64,000 nt of DNA, from the NCBI RefSeq assembly GCF_026008495.1, contig NZ_BQUN01000002.1, positions 1 through 64,000 on the forward strand, given 5' to 3'. A program made the position numbers and the translations under genes. The notes under the pieces are model-generated. The model searched no databases and had not been told where the DNA came from. It was given only the letters and a program-made list of their open reading frames with translations. The DNA comes from Streptomyces sp. A012304 (GTDB taxonomy: Bacteria > Actinomycetota > Actinomycetes > Streptomycetales > Streptomycetaceae). This document shows positions 25,218 through 34,667 of this stretch, one piece after another (within the stretch, counting starts at the first letter, position 1; the number at the start of each line of letters is the position of its first letter).

Positions 25218-25817
25218 TCACCAGGGGGCGGGCGGAGGTGCCGTCAGCGACTCCGCGAGCCGTGACAGACGGTCCCGGAACCGGCGCCGGCCCCGAGGCG
25301 AGGGCAGCGTGTTCTCCCCGGCCGCCGCGCTCACCAGGTGCTGCACGGTGTCCAGGTCCAGCTCCGACCCGTCCGGCACGGCCAGCGCCTCGTGCGCCAG
25401 CCCCGTCAGCTCGCCCTCCCCGGGCCCCAGCGTCAGCACCGTCACCCCGGCCCGCCGGGCGTCCGACACCCGCTCCAGCAGCTCCGCGTCCCCCTCCGGC
25501 GACACCACCAGCAGCGTCTCGCCCCGCCGCGCCGCCTCGATCCGCCCCGGCCCGACCGCCAGATGCGCCGGATCCGACGGGCGCGCGTGATGCCGTACGA
25601 GCGTCGGGGCCAGCTCCGGCGTGCCCGACCAGGCGGCCTCGTCCACCAGATGCGCCGCCAGATGCCACGGCTCGTACGCCGCCGTGCCCACCAGCAGCAG
25701 CCCACCGCCGTGCGACACCACGGATCCCCGCAGCACCCCGGCGAACCTCCGCGTGGCCCCCAGCCACTCCGTCCCGGCGAGCACTTCACGCAACAACGCG
25801 ACCCGTACGGCGTCCAT
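25218..25817 (-). CDS. Conserved hypothetical protein, SIS-like fold
   Basis: About 199 residues. The middle has alternating hydrophobic strands and helices such as GETLLVVSPEGDAELLERVS and AGVTVLTLGPGEGELTGLAH followed by EALAVPDGSELDLDTVQHLV. This resembles a sugar isomerase (SIS) domain without obvious catalytic residues. It starts at ATG 25817; the frame is open far upstream but with shadow-like sequence. It may be cotranscribed with the MFS gene, whose start lies 66 bp downstream. Confidence 0.6.
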   Translation of the reverse strand: MDAVRVALLREVLAGTEWLGATRRFAGVLRGSVVSHGGGLLLVGTAAYEPWHLAAHLVDEAAWSGTPELAPTLVRHHARPSDPAHLAVGPGRIEAARRGETLLVVSPEGDAELLERVSDARRAGVTVLTLGPGEGELTGLAHEALAVPDGSELDLDTVQHLVSAAAGENTLPSPRGRRRFRDRLSRLAESLTAPPPAPW

Positions 25818-25944
25818 GCGGCCGCATCCTGCCGCACCCGGCCCGCCACCGGACGGACCTTCACCGGCGTTTCCCCCGACCCGGGGAACGTGACCGCCGC
25901 CACCCCGCCCGCAGGGGGTGACCGCTCGCACGTACAGTCGGCCC

Positions 25945-26661
25945 ATGACCTCTACCGACAGTGCACAGACCGCCCCCGCGAAGGCCCCCGCCAAGGACCC
26001 GTGGGACCTTCCCGACGTCTCCGGGCTCGTCGTCGGCGTGCTCGGCGGCACCGGTCCGCAGGGCAAGGGCCTCGCCTACCGGCTCGCCAAGGCCGGCCAG
26101 AAGGTGATCATCGGTTCGCGCGCCGCGGACCGGGCGCAGGCCGCGGCTGCGGAGCTGGGGTACGGCGTCGAGGGTGCCGACAACGCCGAGACCGCGCGCC
26201 GCAGCGACATCGTCATCGTCGCCGTGCCGTGGGACGGCCACGGCAAGACCCTGGAAGCGCTGCGCGAGGAACTCGCCGGCAAACTCGTCGTCGACTGCGT
26301 CAACCCGCTCGGCTTCGACAAGAAGGGCGCCTACGCGCTGAAGCCGCAGGAGGGCAGCGCCGCCGAGCAGGCCGCCGCCCTGCTGCCGGACTCCCGGGTC
26401 ACCGCCGCCTTCCACCACCTGTCGGCCGTGCTGCTCCAGGACCCGGAGATCGACGAGATCGACACCGACGTCATGGTGCTGGGCGAGGTGCGCGCCGACG
26501 TGGAGATCGTGCAGGCGCTGGCCGGCCGCATCCCCGGCATGCGTGGCGTCTTCGCGGGCCGGCTGCGCAACGCCCACCAGGTGGAGTCGCTGGTCGCCAA
26601 CCTGATCTCCGTCAACCGCCGCTACAAGGCCCACGCCGGGCTCCGCGTGACGGACGTATGA
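25945..26661 (+). CDS. npdG: NADPH-dependent F420 reductase (F420H2:NADP+ oxidoreductase)
   Basis: A 238-residue enzyme that exchanges hydride between NADPH and coenzyme F420. The N-terminal NADP site reads VGVLGGTGPQGKGLAYRLAK followed by IIGSRAADRAQ, with Ser-Arg after the second strand as in NADP-specific members. Other family segments are VPWDGHGKTLEAL, VDCVNPLGFDKKG, AFHHLSAVLLQD and RLRNAHQVESLVANLISVNR. Streptomyces use F420H2 in tetracycline-type and other reductions. It begins at an ATG 25 codons before the Rossmann glycines. Confidence 0.92.
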   Translation: MTSTDSAQTAPAKAPAKDPWDLPDVSGLVVGVLGGTGPQGKGLAYRLAKAGQKVIIGSRAADRAQAAAAELGYGVEGADNAETARRSDIVIVAVPWDGHGKTLEALREELAGKLVVDCVNPLGFDKKGAYALKPQEGSAAEQAAALLPDSRVTAAFHHLSAVLLQDPEIDEIDTDVMVLGEVRADVEIVQALAGRIPGMRGVFAGRLRNAHQVESLVANLISVNRRYKAHAGLRVTDV

Positions 26662-26720
26662 GGCGATGGGGGACACTGGTGGGCGTCACCAGCAGTGTCC
26701 CCCGACAGGAGCCGACCCCC

Positions 26721-26903
26721 ATGCCCCGCCTTGCTCTCTACACGCTCGTCGTCTGCGTGCTCGCCGTGACGGCGGCCGTCGTGTCGTTCGCGAACGGCAG
26801 CTTCCTGGGGATCGTCTGGGTGCTGCTCGCGGGCCTGTCGTCCAACATGACCTGGTACTACATCAAGCGCGAGAAGGCCCGCAGGTCCTCCCTCACGGGC
26901 TGA
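26721..26903 (+). CDS. Small membrane protein
   Basis: A 60-residue protein with two hydrophobic segments (ALYTLVVCVLAVTAAVVSF and FLGIVWVLLAGLSS) and a basic C-terminus (YYIKREKARRSSLTG). It has a ribosome site (AGGAG) 10 bases upstream and coding-type third-position GC. The 3' end overlaps the convergent protease gene by 11 bp. Function unknown. Confidence 0.6.
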   Translation: MPRLALYTLVVCVLAVTAAVVSFANGSFLGIVWVLLAGLSSNMTWYYIKREKARRSSLTG

Positions 26904-27693
26904 CCGCGCAGATCTCGCTGGTGCCCCGCCAGAAGCGGTACAGCTCCTGACCGCAGTACTGCTCCAGGTCACCGACACCCAGCGTCCGCATCAGCGCGTC
27001 GATCACGTCGAAGAACGCGCCGTTGACCGCCGGCACCCACAGCAGCGCGAACACGAACAGCAGCCCGAACGGCGCGAACGGCTCCACCTGCCGCCTGACG
27101 CCGTACGACAGCCAGGGCTCGATCACGCCGTAGCCGTCCAGGCCGGGCACCGGCAGGAAGTTCAGGATCGCCGCCGTCACCTGGAGCACGGCGAGGAACG
27201 CCAGCGCGTACCGGAAGTCCGCGGGCACGCCGTCCAGCGCGCCCAGCCAGAACGGCGCCGTGCACACGACGGCGAACAGCACGTTCGTCAGCGGGCCGGC
27301 CGCCGAGATCAGGCTGTGCCGCCAGCGGCCCCGGATCCGCCCGCGCTCGATGAACACCGCGCCGCCCGGCAGACCGATCCCGCCCATGATCACGAACACC
27401 ACCGGCAGGACGATGCTGAGCAGGGCGTGCGTGTACTTGAGGGGGTTCAGCGTCAGGTACCCCTTCGCGCCGACCGAGATGTCGCCGCTGTGCAGGGCGG
27501 TGCGCGCGTGCGCATACTCGTGCAGGCACAGGGAGACGATCCAGGCGCCCGTCACGAACAGGAACACGGCCACACCGGGCTGCTCGGCGAAGCCGGTCCA
27601 GGTGGCCCAGCCCGTGACCGCCGTGACGGCCAGGATCCCCACGAAGACGGGGCTGATCCGCCGGTCGCTGCGGCGGGTGAGGGCGGTGGTCAT
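26893..27693 (-). CDS. Site-2 protease family (M50) intramembrane metalloprotease
   Basis: About 266 residues with five to six membrane segments. The zinc motif HEYAH is in helix SLCLHEYAHARTAL (H58, E59, H62), and the third ligand is in the conserved FLPVPGLDGYGVIEP segment. A rhomboid-like N-terminal helix precedes it. The absence of a PDZ domain places it with the short S2P (SpoIVFB-like, group III) proteins. The ATG has AGGGAG at 4 bases; an ATG five codons earlier is weaker. The target, perhaps an anti-sigma factor, is not evident from neighbours. Confidence 0.87.
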   Translation of the reverse strand: MTTALTRRSDRRISPVFVGILAVTAVTGWATWTGFAEQPGVAVFLFVTGAWIVSLCLHEYAHARTALHSGDISVGAKGYLTLNPLKYTHALLSIVLPVVFVIMGGIGLPGGAVFIERGRIRGRWRHSLISAAGPLTNVLFAVVCTAPFWLGALDGVPADFRYALAFLAVLQVTAAILNFLPVPGLDGYGVIEPWLSYGVRRQVEPFAPFGLLFVFALLWVPAVNGAFFDVIDALMRTLGVGDLEQYCGQELYRFWRGTSEICAVSP

Positions 27694-27864
27694 GAGGCTC
27701 CCTGTCATCGGTGCACGCGTGGAACTGCCCGACCGTACCGGGCGCGGGGGGAAAACGTCTCGCGGGCGGCCTTCGGTTCCTAGGAGGGTGGGACGACCGC
27801 ACCCCCTCGCGGGGTGCGCCGCACCGCCGGATCCCCGTGACCCGGCCCGAACCGAGCGGAGAGA

Positions 27865-30800
27865 ATGACCCTCGTGCGTTACCGCGTCCTCGGCACCACC
27901 CAGGCCCTCCGCCCCGACGGCAGCCCCGTCGCCGTCGGCGGCGCGCGGCTGCGCGCCCTGCTGACCGTGCTGGCGCTGCGGGCCGGGCGTATCGTGCCGA
28001 CGGGGACCCTGGTGGAGGAGGTGTGGGCCGGGGACCCGCCGGCCGACGCCTCCGGCGCGCTCCAGGCGCTGGTGGGTCGGCTGCGGCGGGCGCTCGGCGC
28101 GGACGCGGTCGCCTCCGTGGACGGCGGCTACCGCCTCACCGCCGGCCAGGACGCCGTCGACCTGCACCGGTTCGAACGGCTGACCGGCGACGGCCTGCGC
28201 GCCCTCGCCGACGGCGACCCCGCCAAGGCGGCCGTCCTCCTCGACGACGCCCTCGCGCTGTGGCAGGGACCGGCCCTCGCCGACCTGCCCGACCGCACCG
28301 CCGAGGCCGCCCGCCGGGAGGCCCGCCGCCTCGACGCGCTCCGCGCCCGCCACACCGCGGCGCTCGCCCTCGGCCACGCCGAGCAGTCCCTGCCGGAACT
28401 GACCGCCCTGTGCGACGCCCACCCCCTCGACGAGCCTCTCCAGGCCCTGCGCCTGCGCGCCCTGCGCGACGCGGGCCGCACCGCCGAGGCCCTCGCCGCC
28501 TACGAGTCGGTCCGCCGCCTCCTCACCCACCGCCTCGGCACCGACCCGAGCCCGGAACTCCAGTCCCTGCACGCGGAACTCCTGAGCCCCGAAGCGGCTC
28601 GCCCCGGACGGACGGCGGCCCCGGGCCACCCCCGGGACCCTCGTCCGGGGCGGACGGCAGTCCCGGAAGCTCCCCGGAATCGACTTCCGGGACGGACGGC
28701 GGCCCCGAGTCACCCCCCGAACCCCACCGGACGCCCGCCCGCCTCCGACGACCCGACGACCGGCCCCTGGGGACCTGCCACCGCCCCCACCGGGCAGGGG
28801 GACACCGCCGGGCGGCGGCCGGCCGGCCCGGCAGAGCGTTCGGGTGGTGCGGGTGAGCGCTCGAGCGGGGCCGCCGCCGGCCCGGTCGGATCCTCGGGTG
28901 GCTCCGGGGCCGCCGTCGGCTCCGCCGAGTCTTCGGGTGGCTCCGAGGCCGTGGTCACCCCCGCCCCGACCCCGGGCAACCTCCGTGCCCGGCTCACCTC
29001 GTTCGTGGGGCGGGAGGGGGACATCGAGGTGATCCGCGGGGACCTCGGCGGGGCGCGGCTCGTCACGTTGCTCGGGCCCGGTGGGGCCGGGAAGACCCGG
29101 TTGTCGCAGGAGGCCGCCGAGACCCTGCGCGGGGACGTACGGGACGGGGTGTGGCTGGCCGAGCTGGCGCCGGTCGCCGACCCCGACGCCGTACCGCAGG
29201 CCGTCCTCACCGCCGTCGGAGCCCGCGAGACCGTGCTGTACGGGGCCGGCGCCGAGGAGATGCGGGCGGTGGCCGAGCGGCACGACGACCCCGTGGAGCG
29301 TCTCGTCGAGCACTGCGCGCGGCGCCGCATGCTGATCGTCCTCGACAACTGCGAACACGTCGTCGAGGGCGCGGCCCGGCTCGTCGAGGAGGTGCTGCGG
29401 CGCTGCCCGGGCGTGACGGTGCTCGCCACCAGCCGGGAACCCCTCGGTGTGCCCGGTGAGGTGCTGCGGCCCGTGGACCCGCTGCCGGAACCGGTGGCGT
29501 TGCGGCTGCTCGCGGACCGGGGTGCGGCCGCGCGGCCCGGTTTCCGGGTGGAGGACGACCCCGAGGCCTGCGCCGAGATCTGCCGGCGGCTGGACGGCCT
29601 GCCCCTGGCCATCGAGCTCGCCGCGGCCCGCCTGCGCATGCTGACGCCCCGCCAGATAGCCGACCGGCTCGACGACCGCTTCCGGCTGCTGACCTCCGGC
29701 AGCCGTACCCTCCTGCCCCGCCAGCAGACGCTGCGGGCCGTCGTCGACTGGTCCTGGGACCTGCTCGACGCGGAGGAACGCGAGGTCCTCGGCCGGCTGT
29801 CGGTCTTCGCCCGCGGCTGCGACCTCGCCGCCGCCGAGGCCGTCTGCGGCCCGGCCGCCTTCGAGGCGCTCGGCTCCCTCGTCGACAAATCGCTGGTCGT
29901 GGCCGCCCCGGCCGCCGACGGCGCGATGCGCTACCGGCTCCTGGAGATCGTCGCCGAGTACGCGGGCGAGCGCCTGGACGAGTCCGGCTCCCGCCCCGCC
30001 GCCGAACGCGCCCACCTCGTCCACTACCGGGAACTGGCCCGCACCACCGAGCCGCTGCTGCGCGGCCCGCGGCAGCGCGCCGCCATCGACCGTTTCCAGC
30101 TGGAGTACGAGAACCTGCGCACCGCGCTGGCCCGCGCCGTCGCCGCACGCGACGAGCAGGAGGCGATCTGCCTCACCCTCTCCCTCGCCTGGTACTGGCA
30201 GATGCGCGACCTGCGCATCGAGGCCCGCACCTGGTGCCGGGAGGTGATGGCCCTCGGCCCCGACCCGTTCACCGAGCCCGTGCGTCCCGCCGCCCCGGTG
30301 CTCAGGCCGTGCATCGACACCCCGCCGCCGCTGACCGGCGAGACCCTCGCCGAGGCCCGGCGCGGCGTTCACCTCGCCCATCTCGCCTGTATGGACACCG
30401 AGTTGGACGCCTGGCAGAGCCCGGCCGCGCAGGCCAAGCTGCGCGTCATCGCCGCGACGTACGAACCGGGCCTGCCGCAGACCTGCCGTGCCCCCGGCCT
30501 GCTCTGGTTCTACGCCGTGATGCTCACCGGCGACATGGAACGCATCCGCGCCATCCTCGACGCCAACATCCTCACCTGCCGCGAGACACCCGGCTACGAG
30601 TGGGAGCTGGGCGCCTGCCTGCATCTGCGCGCCAACATCCTCGCCAACCGCTCCGACTGGGCCGGTGACGCCCGGCGCGACGCCGACGAGGCCCTGGAGA
30701 TCTACCAGCGCCTGGGCGACGCCTGGGGCGCCGCGGAGGCCCTCGCCGCACGCGCCGAGGCCTGCGAACGGTCCGGCGCCCACCACCGCGCCGCGGCCGA

Positions 30801-31473
30801 CTACGAGGACGCCATCGCGCACGCCGAACACCTCGGCGCCCGCGCCCAGGCGTCGGTCCTCGCCGCCCGGCTGGGCAACGTGCTGCTGGAGGTCGGCGAG
30901 GAGGAGCGGGGCGAGCGCATCCTGCGCGAGGTGATCGCCGGCAAGGAGGGCTCCGCCCACGAGGCCATGCCCGCCGCCCGGCTGTTCCTGGCCGGCTGGC
31001 TCGGCATGAACGGCCGCGTTGCCGAGGCGCGCGAACAACTGCGGCTGCTGCGCGCCGAGTTCAGCATCGCGCACTTCGTCGTCTTCGACGCCTTCATCCT
31101 CGGCGCGGAGGCCTGGCTGGACGCCAGCGACGGCCACCACGCGCGGGGCCTGATCACGATCCGCAAGGCCCTGGAGCAGGCCGGTGACCCGCTGTCCACG
31201 GCCATCGCCCCGCAGATGCGTTCCTTCTATCTGTGCATCGCCGCGATGGCCCTCGCCGACACCGACGCGGGCGCCCGCGCCGACGCCGCCGCCCGCTGCC
31301 TGGGCGCCGCCGACGCCCTGCTGCCGCCCCGTCACGTGGCGCCCCGCCTGGAGCGCGAGACCCGCGCCCTGGCCGACGCCCGCGCCCGGGCCGCGCTCGG
31401 CGACGAGGCGTACGAGGCGGCGTACGCCGAGGGCGGCCGCCTCTCCTACGAGGAGGCCGCCGCCCTGGTGTGA
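27865..31473 (+). CDS. AfsR/SARP-like regulator: BTAD + NTPase + TPR
   Basis: A large (1202-residue) regulator. Residues about 5-95 form an OmpR-like winged helix (ARLRALLTVLALRAGRIVPT); about 98-245 form the bacterial transcriptional activation domain (FERLTGDGLRALADGDPAKA). About 245-375 is a Pro/Gly/Ser-rich linker built from repeats. An AAA/NB-ARC NTPase follows: Walker A GPGGAGKTR near 403, Walker B MLIVLDNCEH near 490, and GLPLAIELAAARLRML. The C-terminal half is helical TPR-like repeats. AfsR relatives switch on antibiotic clusters, usually after phosphorylation. It converges on the ABC exporter genes at 31476-33313. Confidence 0.88.
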   Translation: MTLVRYRVLGTTQALRPDGSPVAVGGARLRALLTVLALRAGRIVPTGTLVEEVWAGDPPADASGALQALVGRLRRALGADAVASVDGGYRLTAGQDAVDLHRFERLTGDGLRALADGDPAKAAVLLDDALALWQGPALADLPDRTAEAARREARRLDALRARHTAALALGHAEQSLPELTALCDAHPLDEPLQALRLRALRDAGRTAEALAAYESVRRLLTHRLGTDPSPELQSLHAELLSPEAARPGRTAAPGHPRDPRPGRTAVPEAPRNRLPGRTAAPSHPPNPTGRPPASDDPTTGPWGPATAPTGQGDTAGRRPAGPAERSGGAGERSSGAAAGPVGSSGGSGAAVGSAESSGGSEAVVTPAPTPGNLRARLTSFVGREGDIEVIRGDLGGARLVTLLGPGGAGKTRLSQEAAETLRGDVRDGVWLAELAPVADPDAVPQAVLTAVGARETVLYGAGAEEMRAVAERHDDPVERLVEHCARRRMLIVLDNCEHVVEGAARLVEEVLRRCPGVTVLATSREPLGVPGEVLRPVDPLPEPVALRLLADRGAAARPGFRVEDDPEACAEICRRLDGLPLAIELAAARLRMLTPRQIADRLDDRFRLLTSGSRTLLPRQQTLRAVVDWSWDLLDAEEREVLGRLSVFARGCDLAAAEAVCGPAAFEALGSLVDKSLVVAAPAADGAMRYRLLEIVAEYAGERLDESGSRPAAERAHLVHYRELARTTEPLLRGPRQRAAIDRFQLEYENLRTALARAVAARDEQEAICLTLSLAWYWQMRDLRIEARTWCREVMALGPDPFTEPVRPAAPVLRPCIDTPPPLTGETLAEARRGVHLAHLACMDTELDAWQSPAAQAKLRVIAATYEPGLPQTCRAPGLLWFYAVMLTGDMERIRAILDANILTCRETPGYEWELGACLHLRANILANRSDWAGDARRDADEALEIYQRLGDAWGAAEALAARAEACERSGAHHRAAADYEDAIAHAEHLGARAQASVLAARLGNVLLEVGEEERGERILREVIAGKEGSAHEAMPAARLFLAGWLGMNGRVAEAREQLRLLRAEFSIAHFVVFDAFILGAEAWLDASDGHHARGLITIRKALEQAGDPLSTAIAPQMRSFYLCIAAMALADTDAGARADAAARCLGAADALLPPRHVAPRLERETRALADARARAALGDEAYEAAYAEGGRLSYEEAAALV

Positions 31474-31475
31474 GG

Positions 31476-32288
31476 TCAGTTCTTCGTGCGGAACTTGTGT
31501 ATCGCGACCGGCGCCATCACCACCGTGATCGCCACCGACCAGCCGAGCGTCACCCACAGGTCGTGCGCGACGGGGCCGCCCACCATCAGCCCGCGGGCCG
31601 CGTCGGCGAGCGAGGACAGCGGGTTGTAGTCGGTGAACGCCTGGAGCCAGCCGGGCATCGAGTCCGTCGGGGCGAAGATCGACGAGCCGAACTGGAGCGG
31701 GAACAGCACCAGGAAGCCCATCGCCTGCACGGACTGCGCGTTCTTCAGGATCACGCCCAGGGTGAGGAACACCCACATGATCGACGAGGCGAACACCGCG
31801 GACAGACCCACGGCGGCGAACAGTCCGAGCCAGCTGTTGATCTCGAAGCCGACCAGCACGGAGACGATCATCAGCACGGTCGTCGCGAACAGCATCCGCA
31901 CCAGCTCGACGGAGATCTTCGCGAACAGCACCGAGCCACGCCCGATCGGCAGGGACCGGAAGCGGTCCATGACACCGGAGTTGAAGTCCTGGCTGAAGCC
32001 GGTGCCGACGCCCTGCGACAGCGTCATGCTCATCATCGCGATCATGCCGGGGATGACGTACTGCACGTATCCCTCCTGCCCGCCGCCCAGGGCCTGCCCG
32101 ATCGAGCCGCCGAAGACGTACACGAACAGCAGCGTGAAGACGATCGGCATCAGCAGCGCGTCGAACATCGACTCCGGGTCCTGCCGGATCCACAGCAGGT
32201 TGCGGCGGATCAGCGCCCCGGTGTGCCGCAGGTGCCCGCGCAGCGGGATACGGGCGTCGCCCGGGGCGGTGGTGACGGCGGCGCTCAT
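31476..32288 (-). CDS. ABC transporter permease (ABC-2 / DrrB type)
   Basis: A 270-residue, six-helix permease of the daunorubicin-resistance ABC-2 family. The amphipathic start LRHTGALIRRNLLWIRQDPE is followed by membrane helices and the family segments PGMIAMMSMTLSQGVGTGFS, FRSLPIGRGSVLFAK and PTDSMPGWLQAFTDYNPLSS. The true start is ATG 32288 with GGAGGTCGCC upstream; it overlaps the TGA of the ATPase gene by 4 bp, so the pair is translationally coupled. The product is expected to export a lipophilic compound. Confidence 0.92.
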   Translation of the reverse strand: MSAAVTTAPGDARIPLRGHLRHTGALIRRNLLWIRQDPESMFDALLMPIVFTLLFVYVFGGSIGQALGGGQEGYVQYVIPGMIAMMSMTLSQGVGTGFSQDFNSGVMDRFRSLPIGRGSVLFAKISVELVRMLFATTVLMIVSVLVGFEINSWLGLFAAVGLSAVFASSIMWVFLTLGVILKNAQSVQAMGFLVLFPLQFGSSIFAPTDSMPGWLQAFTDYNPLSSLADAARGLMVGGPVAHDLWVTLGWSVAITVVMAPVAIHKFRTKN

Positions 32289-33313
32289 ACGGCGACCTCC
32301 TCGCGGGTGTCGGCGGGCACGGCGTCCTGCGGGGCACTGGCACGGTGGCCGGTGAGGGACAGGAACACCTCGTCCAGGCTGGGGAGTTCGGTGGAGATGG
32401 CGGACAGGGTGACGCCGCGCGCGTTGACCGCGCCGACGACGGCGGTGAGCTGCTCGTCGCTGAGCACCGGCACCAGCAGCGAGCCGCGCTCGGCGTCCAC
32501 GACGACACCTGCCAGGCCGGTGATGCCCAGCTCGTCCAGCGCCCGCGCCAGCGGCCGCAGCTGCGCCGGGTCGGCCGGGCGCACCCGCAGGGTCCGTCCG
32601 CCCACCTTCGCCTTCAACTCCTCGATGCCGCCGGTGGCGATGACCTTGCCGCGGTCGACGACGGTCAGCTCGGAGGCGAGCTGCTCGGCCTCCTCCATGT
32701 ACTGGGTGGTCAGCAGGACCGTCACCCCGTCCCCGACCATCGCCTTCACCTCGTCCCACACCTCGTTGCGGGTGCGCGGGTCCAGGCCGGTGGTGGGTTC
32801 GTCCAGGTACAGCACGACGGGCCGGCCGATCATCGACGCGGCCAGGTCCAGCCGCCGCCGCATGCCGCCGGAGTACGTCCCCGCCGGGCGGCGCGCCGCC
32901 TCCGTCAGCGAGAACCGCTCCAGCAGTTCGTCGGCCCGGGCCCGGGCGTCCCTGCGGGACAGGTCGAGGAGCCGGCCGATCATGTAGAGGTTCTCCCAGC
33001 CCGGGAGTTTCTCGTCCACGGAGGCGTACTGGCCGGTGAGGCCGATCACCTTGCGCAGCTGGCGGGGCTGGCGCACGACGTCGTAGCCGGCGACGGTCGC
33101 CCGGCCGGAGTCGGGGGTCAGGAGGGTGGACAGGATCCGTACGAGGGTGGTCTTCCCGGCGCCGTTCGGCCCGAGCACCCCCATCACGGTGCCCTCCCGC
33201 ACGTCCAGGTCGACACCGTCCAGTGCCTTGGTCTCGCCGTAGTGCTTGACCAGACCCCGAACGGTCACGGCGCTGTCCGCGCCGCTGCTGGGGTTCTTGT
33301 CGATTCGCGTCAT
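32285..33313 (-). CDS. ABC transporter ATP-binding protein (DrrA type)
   Basis: A 342-residue ATPase of the DrrA family. Walker A is GPNGAGKTT (about residues 48-56), the signature is YSGGMRRRL, Walker B is VLYLDEPTTGLD, and the switch His position is LTTQYMEEAEQLAS, with Q instead of His as in DrrA proteins. The C-terminal DrrA extension (PSLDEVFLSLTGH) is present. The ATG at 33313 lacks a clear ribosome site. Upstream, four CCGACA repeats (about 33336-33387) lie where a regulator could bind. Confidence 0.92.
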   Translation of the reverse strand: MTRIDKNPSSGADSAVTVRGLVKHYGETKALDGVDLDVREGTVMGVLGPNGAGKTTLVRILSTLLTPDSGRATVAGYDVVRQPRQLRKVIGLTGQYASVDEKLPGWENLYMIGRLLDLSRRDARARADELLERFSLTEAARRPAGTYSGGMRRRLDLAASMIGRPVVLYLDEPTTGLDPRTRNEVWDEVKAMVGDGVTVLLTTQYMEEAEQLASELTVVDRGKVIATGGIEELKAKVGGRTLRVRPADPAQLRPLARALDELGITGLAGVVVDAERGSLLVPVLSDEQLTAVVGAVNARGVTLSAISTELPSLDEVFLSLTGHRASAPQDAVPADTREEVAV

Positions 33314-33456
33314 GCCGACGACGGTGTCAGCCCCCACCGACAAACGGCCTACAGGCCACCGACAGCCGCCGACATCCCACCGACATCACCACCCCGGCAG
33401 GACGGCAGCCCGCCGACGGGGGACGGTCGGCGGGCTGCCCGGTGCGCGGAGTCGGC

Positions 33457-34323
33457 TCAGTGGACGGAGTGTTCCTCCTGCGGGAACGTTCCGCCGACGA
33501 CGTCCTCCGCGAAGGCCCTCGCCGCGTCGCCCATGACCTGGCGCAGGTTCGCGTACTGCTTCACGAACTTCGGCATCCGGCCGCCGGTCAGACCCAGCAT
33601 GTCGGTCCACACCAGCACCTGCGCGTCCGTCTCGGGACCGGCGCCGATGCCCACCGTCGGGATGTGCAGCACGCGCGTCACCTCGGCCGCCAGCTCCGCC
33701 GGGACCAGCTCCAGCACGACCGCGAACGCGCCCGCGTCCTGCACGGCCTTCGCGTCCCGCAGCAGCTGCGCCGCCGCCTCCTCGCCGCGCCCCTGGACGC
33801 GGTATCCCATCGCGTTCACGGACTGCGGGGTCAGGCCGATGTGGGCCATGACCGGGATGCCGGACTCCACCAGCAGCTCGATCTGCCGGTGCGAGCGCTC
33901 ACCGCCCTCCAGCTTCACCGCGCCGACCCCGGCCTCCTTCACCAGCCGGGTCGCGCTGCGCAGCGCCTGGACGGGGCCCTCCTGGTACGACCCGAAGGGC
34001 AGGTCCCCGACGATCAGGGCCCGCCGGGTGCCGCGTACGACCGCCGCCGACAGCATGGTCATCTCGTCGAGGGTGACCGGCACGGTCGTGTCGTACCCCA
34101 GGTGACAGTTGCCCGCCGAGTCGCCGACGAGCATCACCGGGATGCCGGCCTCGTCGAAGACGGACGCGGTCATCGCGTCGTAGGCGGTGAGCATGGGCCA
34201 CTTCTCGCCGCGCTCCTTGGCGGCGGCGATGTCGCGGACGGTGATACGGCGCGTGCCCTTGCCTCCGTACAGCGCCTTGCTGCCGTCGGAAGGCTTTGTC
34301 TGGGCAGCCGAAAGCTGCGTCAT
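33457..34323 (-). CDS. panB: 3-methyl-2-oxobutanoate hydroxymethyltransferase
   Basis: A 288-residue TIM-barrel enzyme that makes ketopantoate from 2-ketoisovalerate and methylene-THF, the first committed step to pantothenate and CoA. It shows the PanB signatures MLTAYDAMTASVFDEAGIPV, MLVGDSAGNCHLGYDTTVPV, then PVMAHIGLTPQSVNAMGYRV and VLELVPAELAAEV. The start has GAGGAG at 8 bases. Overlapping hairpins in the leader (34373-34400) could influence expression. Confidence 0.96.
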   Translation of the reverse strand: MTQLSAAQTKPSDGSKALYGGKGTRRITVRDIAAAKERGEKWPMLTAYDAMTASVFDEAGIPVMLVGDSAGNCHLGYDTTVPVTLDEMTMLSAAVVRGTRRALIVGDLPFGSYQEGPVQALRSATRLVKEAGVGAVKLEGGERSHRQIELLVESGIPVMAHIGLTPQSVNAMGYRVQGRGEEAAAQLLRDAKAVQDAGAFAVVLELVPAELAAEVTRVLHIPTVGIGAGPETDAQVLVWTDMLGLTGGRMPKFVKQYANLRQVMGDAARAFAEDVVGGTFPQEEHSVH

Positions 34324-34667
34324 TGCAACGGCTCCTCACGTCATCTCGAGGCGCCCTCACGGCGTCCCCGGACCACCATCCATGGTGGCACCTCGTGCCA
34401 AGGAGGGCCAGAGCACCCCGTGTGGGCAAGGCCTCAGCGCGCCGGGACCCGGCCCACGGTCCGTCAGTTGGCCGACGGGCGACCCCGTATGTGCAGGTTC
34501 CGTCACAGAGCGGACGCCGGATCCCCGCGACCGGAACTGGTGACGCCGCACCGTTCGTCCTCGTGCCCGTACGGCCGTCGAGGGACGGCGGGACCGAAGC
34601 CGATCATCCCCTAGGGTCGTACCCACGGGGGAGCGACGGTGTGCACGGCAGGCAGTGAGGCGACGGT
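34324..34667. other. Divergent intergenic region panB / EEP gene
   Basis: This 344-bp divergent promoter region has no supported gene. Two mutually exclusive hairpins, CCACCATCCATGGTGG (34373-34388) and TGGCACCTCGTGCCA (34386-34400), are 50-77 bp upstream of panB on its transcribed strand. This could be an attenuator-like arrangement or coincidence. No riboswitch family is recognised. Confidence 0.4.

Noticed and set aside
26893..32508. 1871-codon open frame on the - strand
   Set aside because: Only its last 267 codons are a gene (site-2 protease); the rest is antisense to the AfsR-like gene.
34324..34667. Riboswitch upstream of panB
   Set aside because: Hairpins exist, but no known riboswitch core sequence is recognisable.
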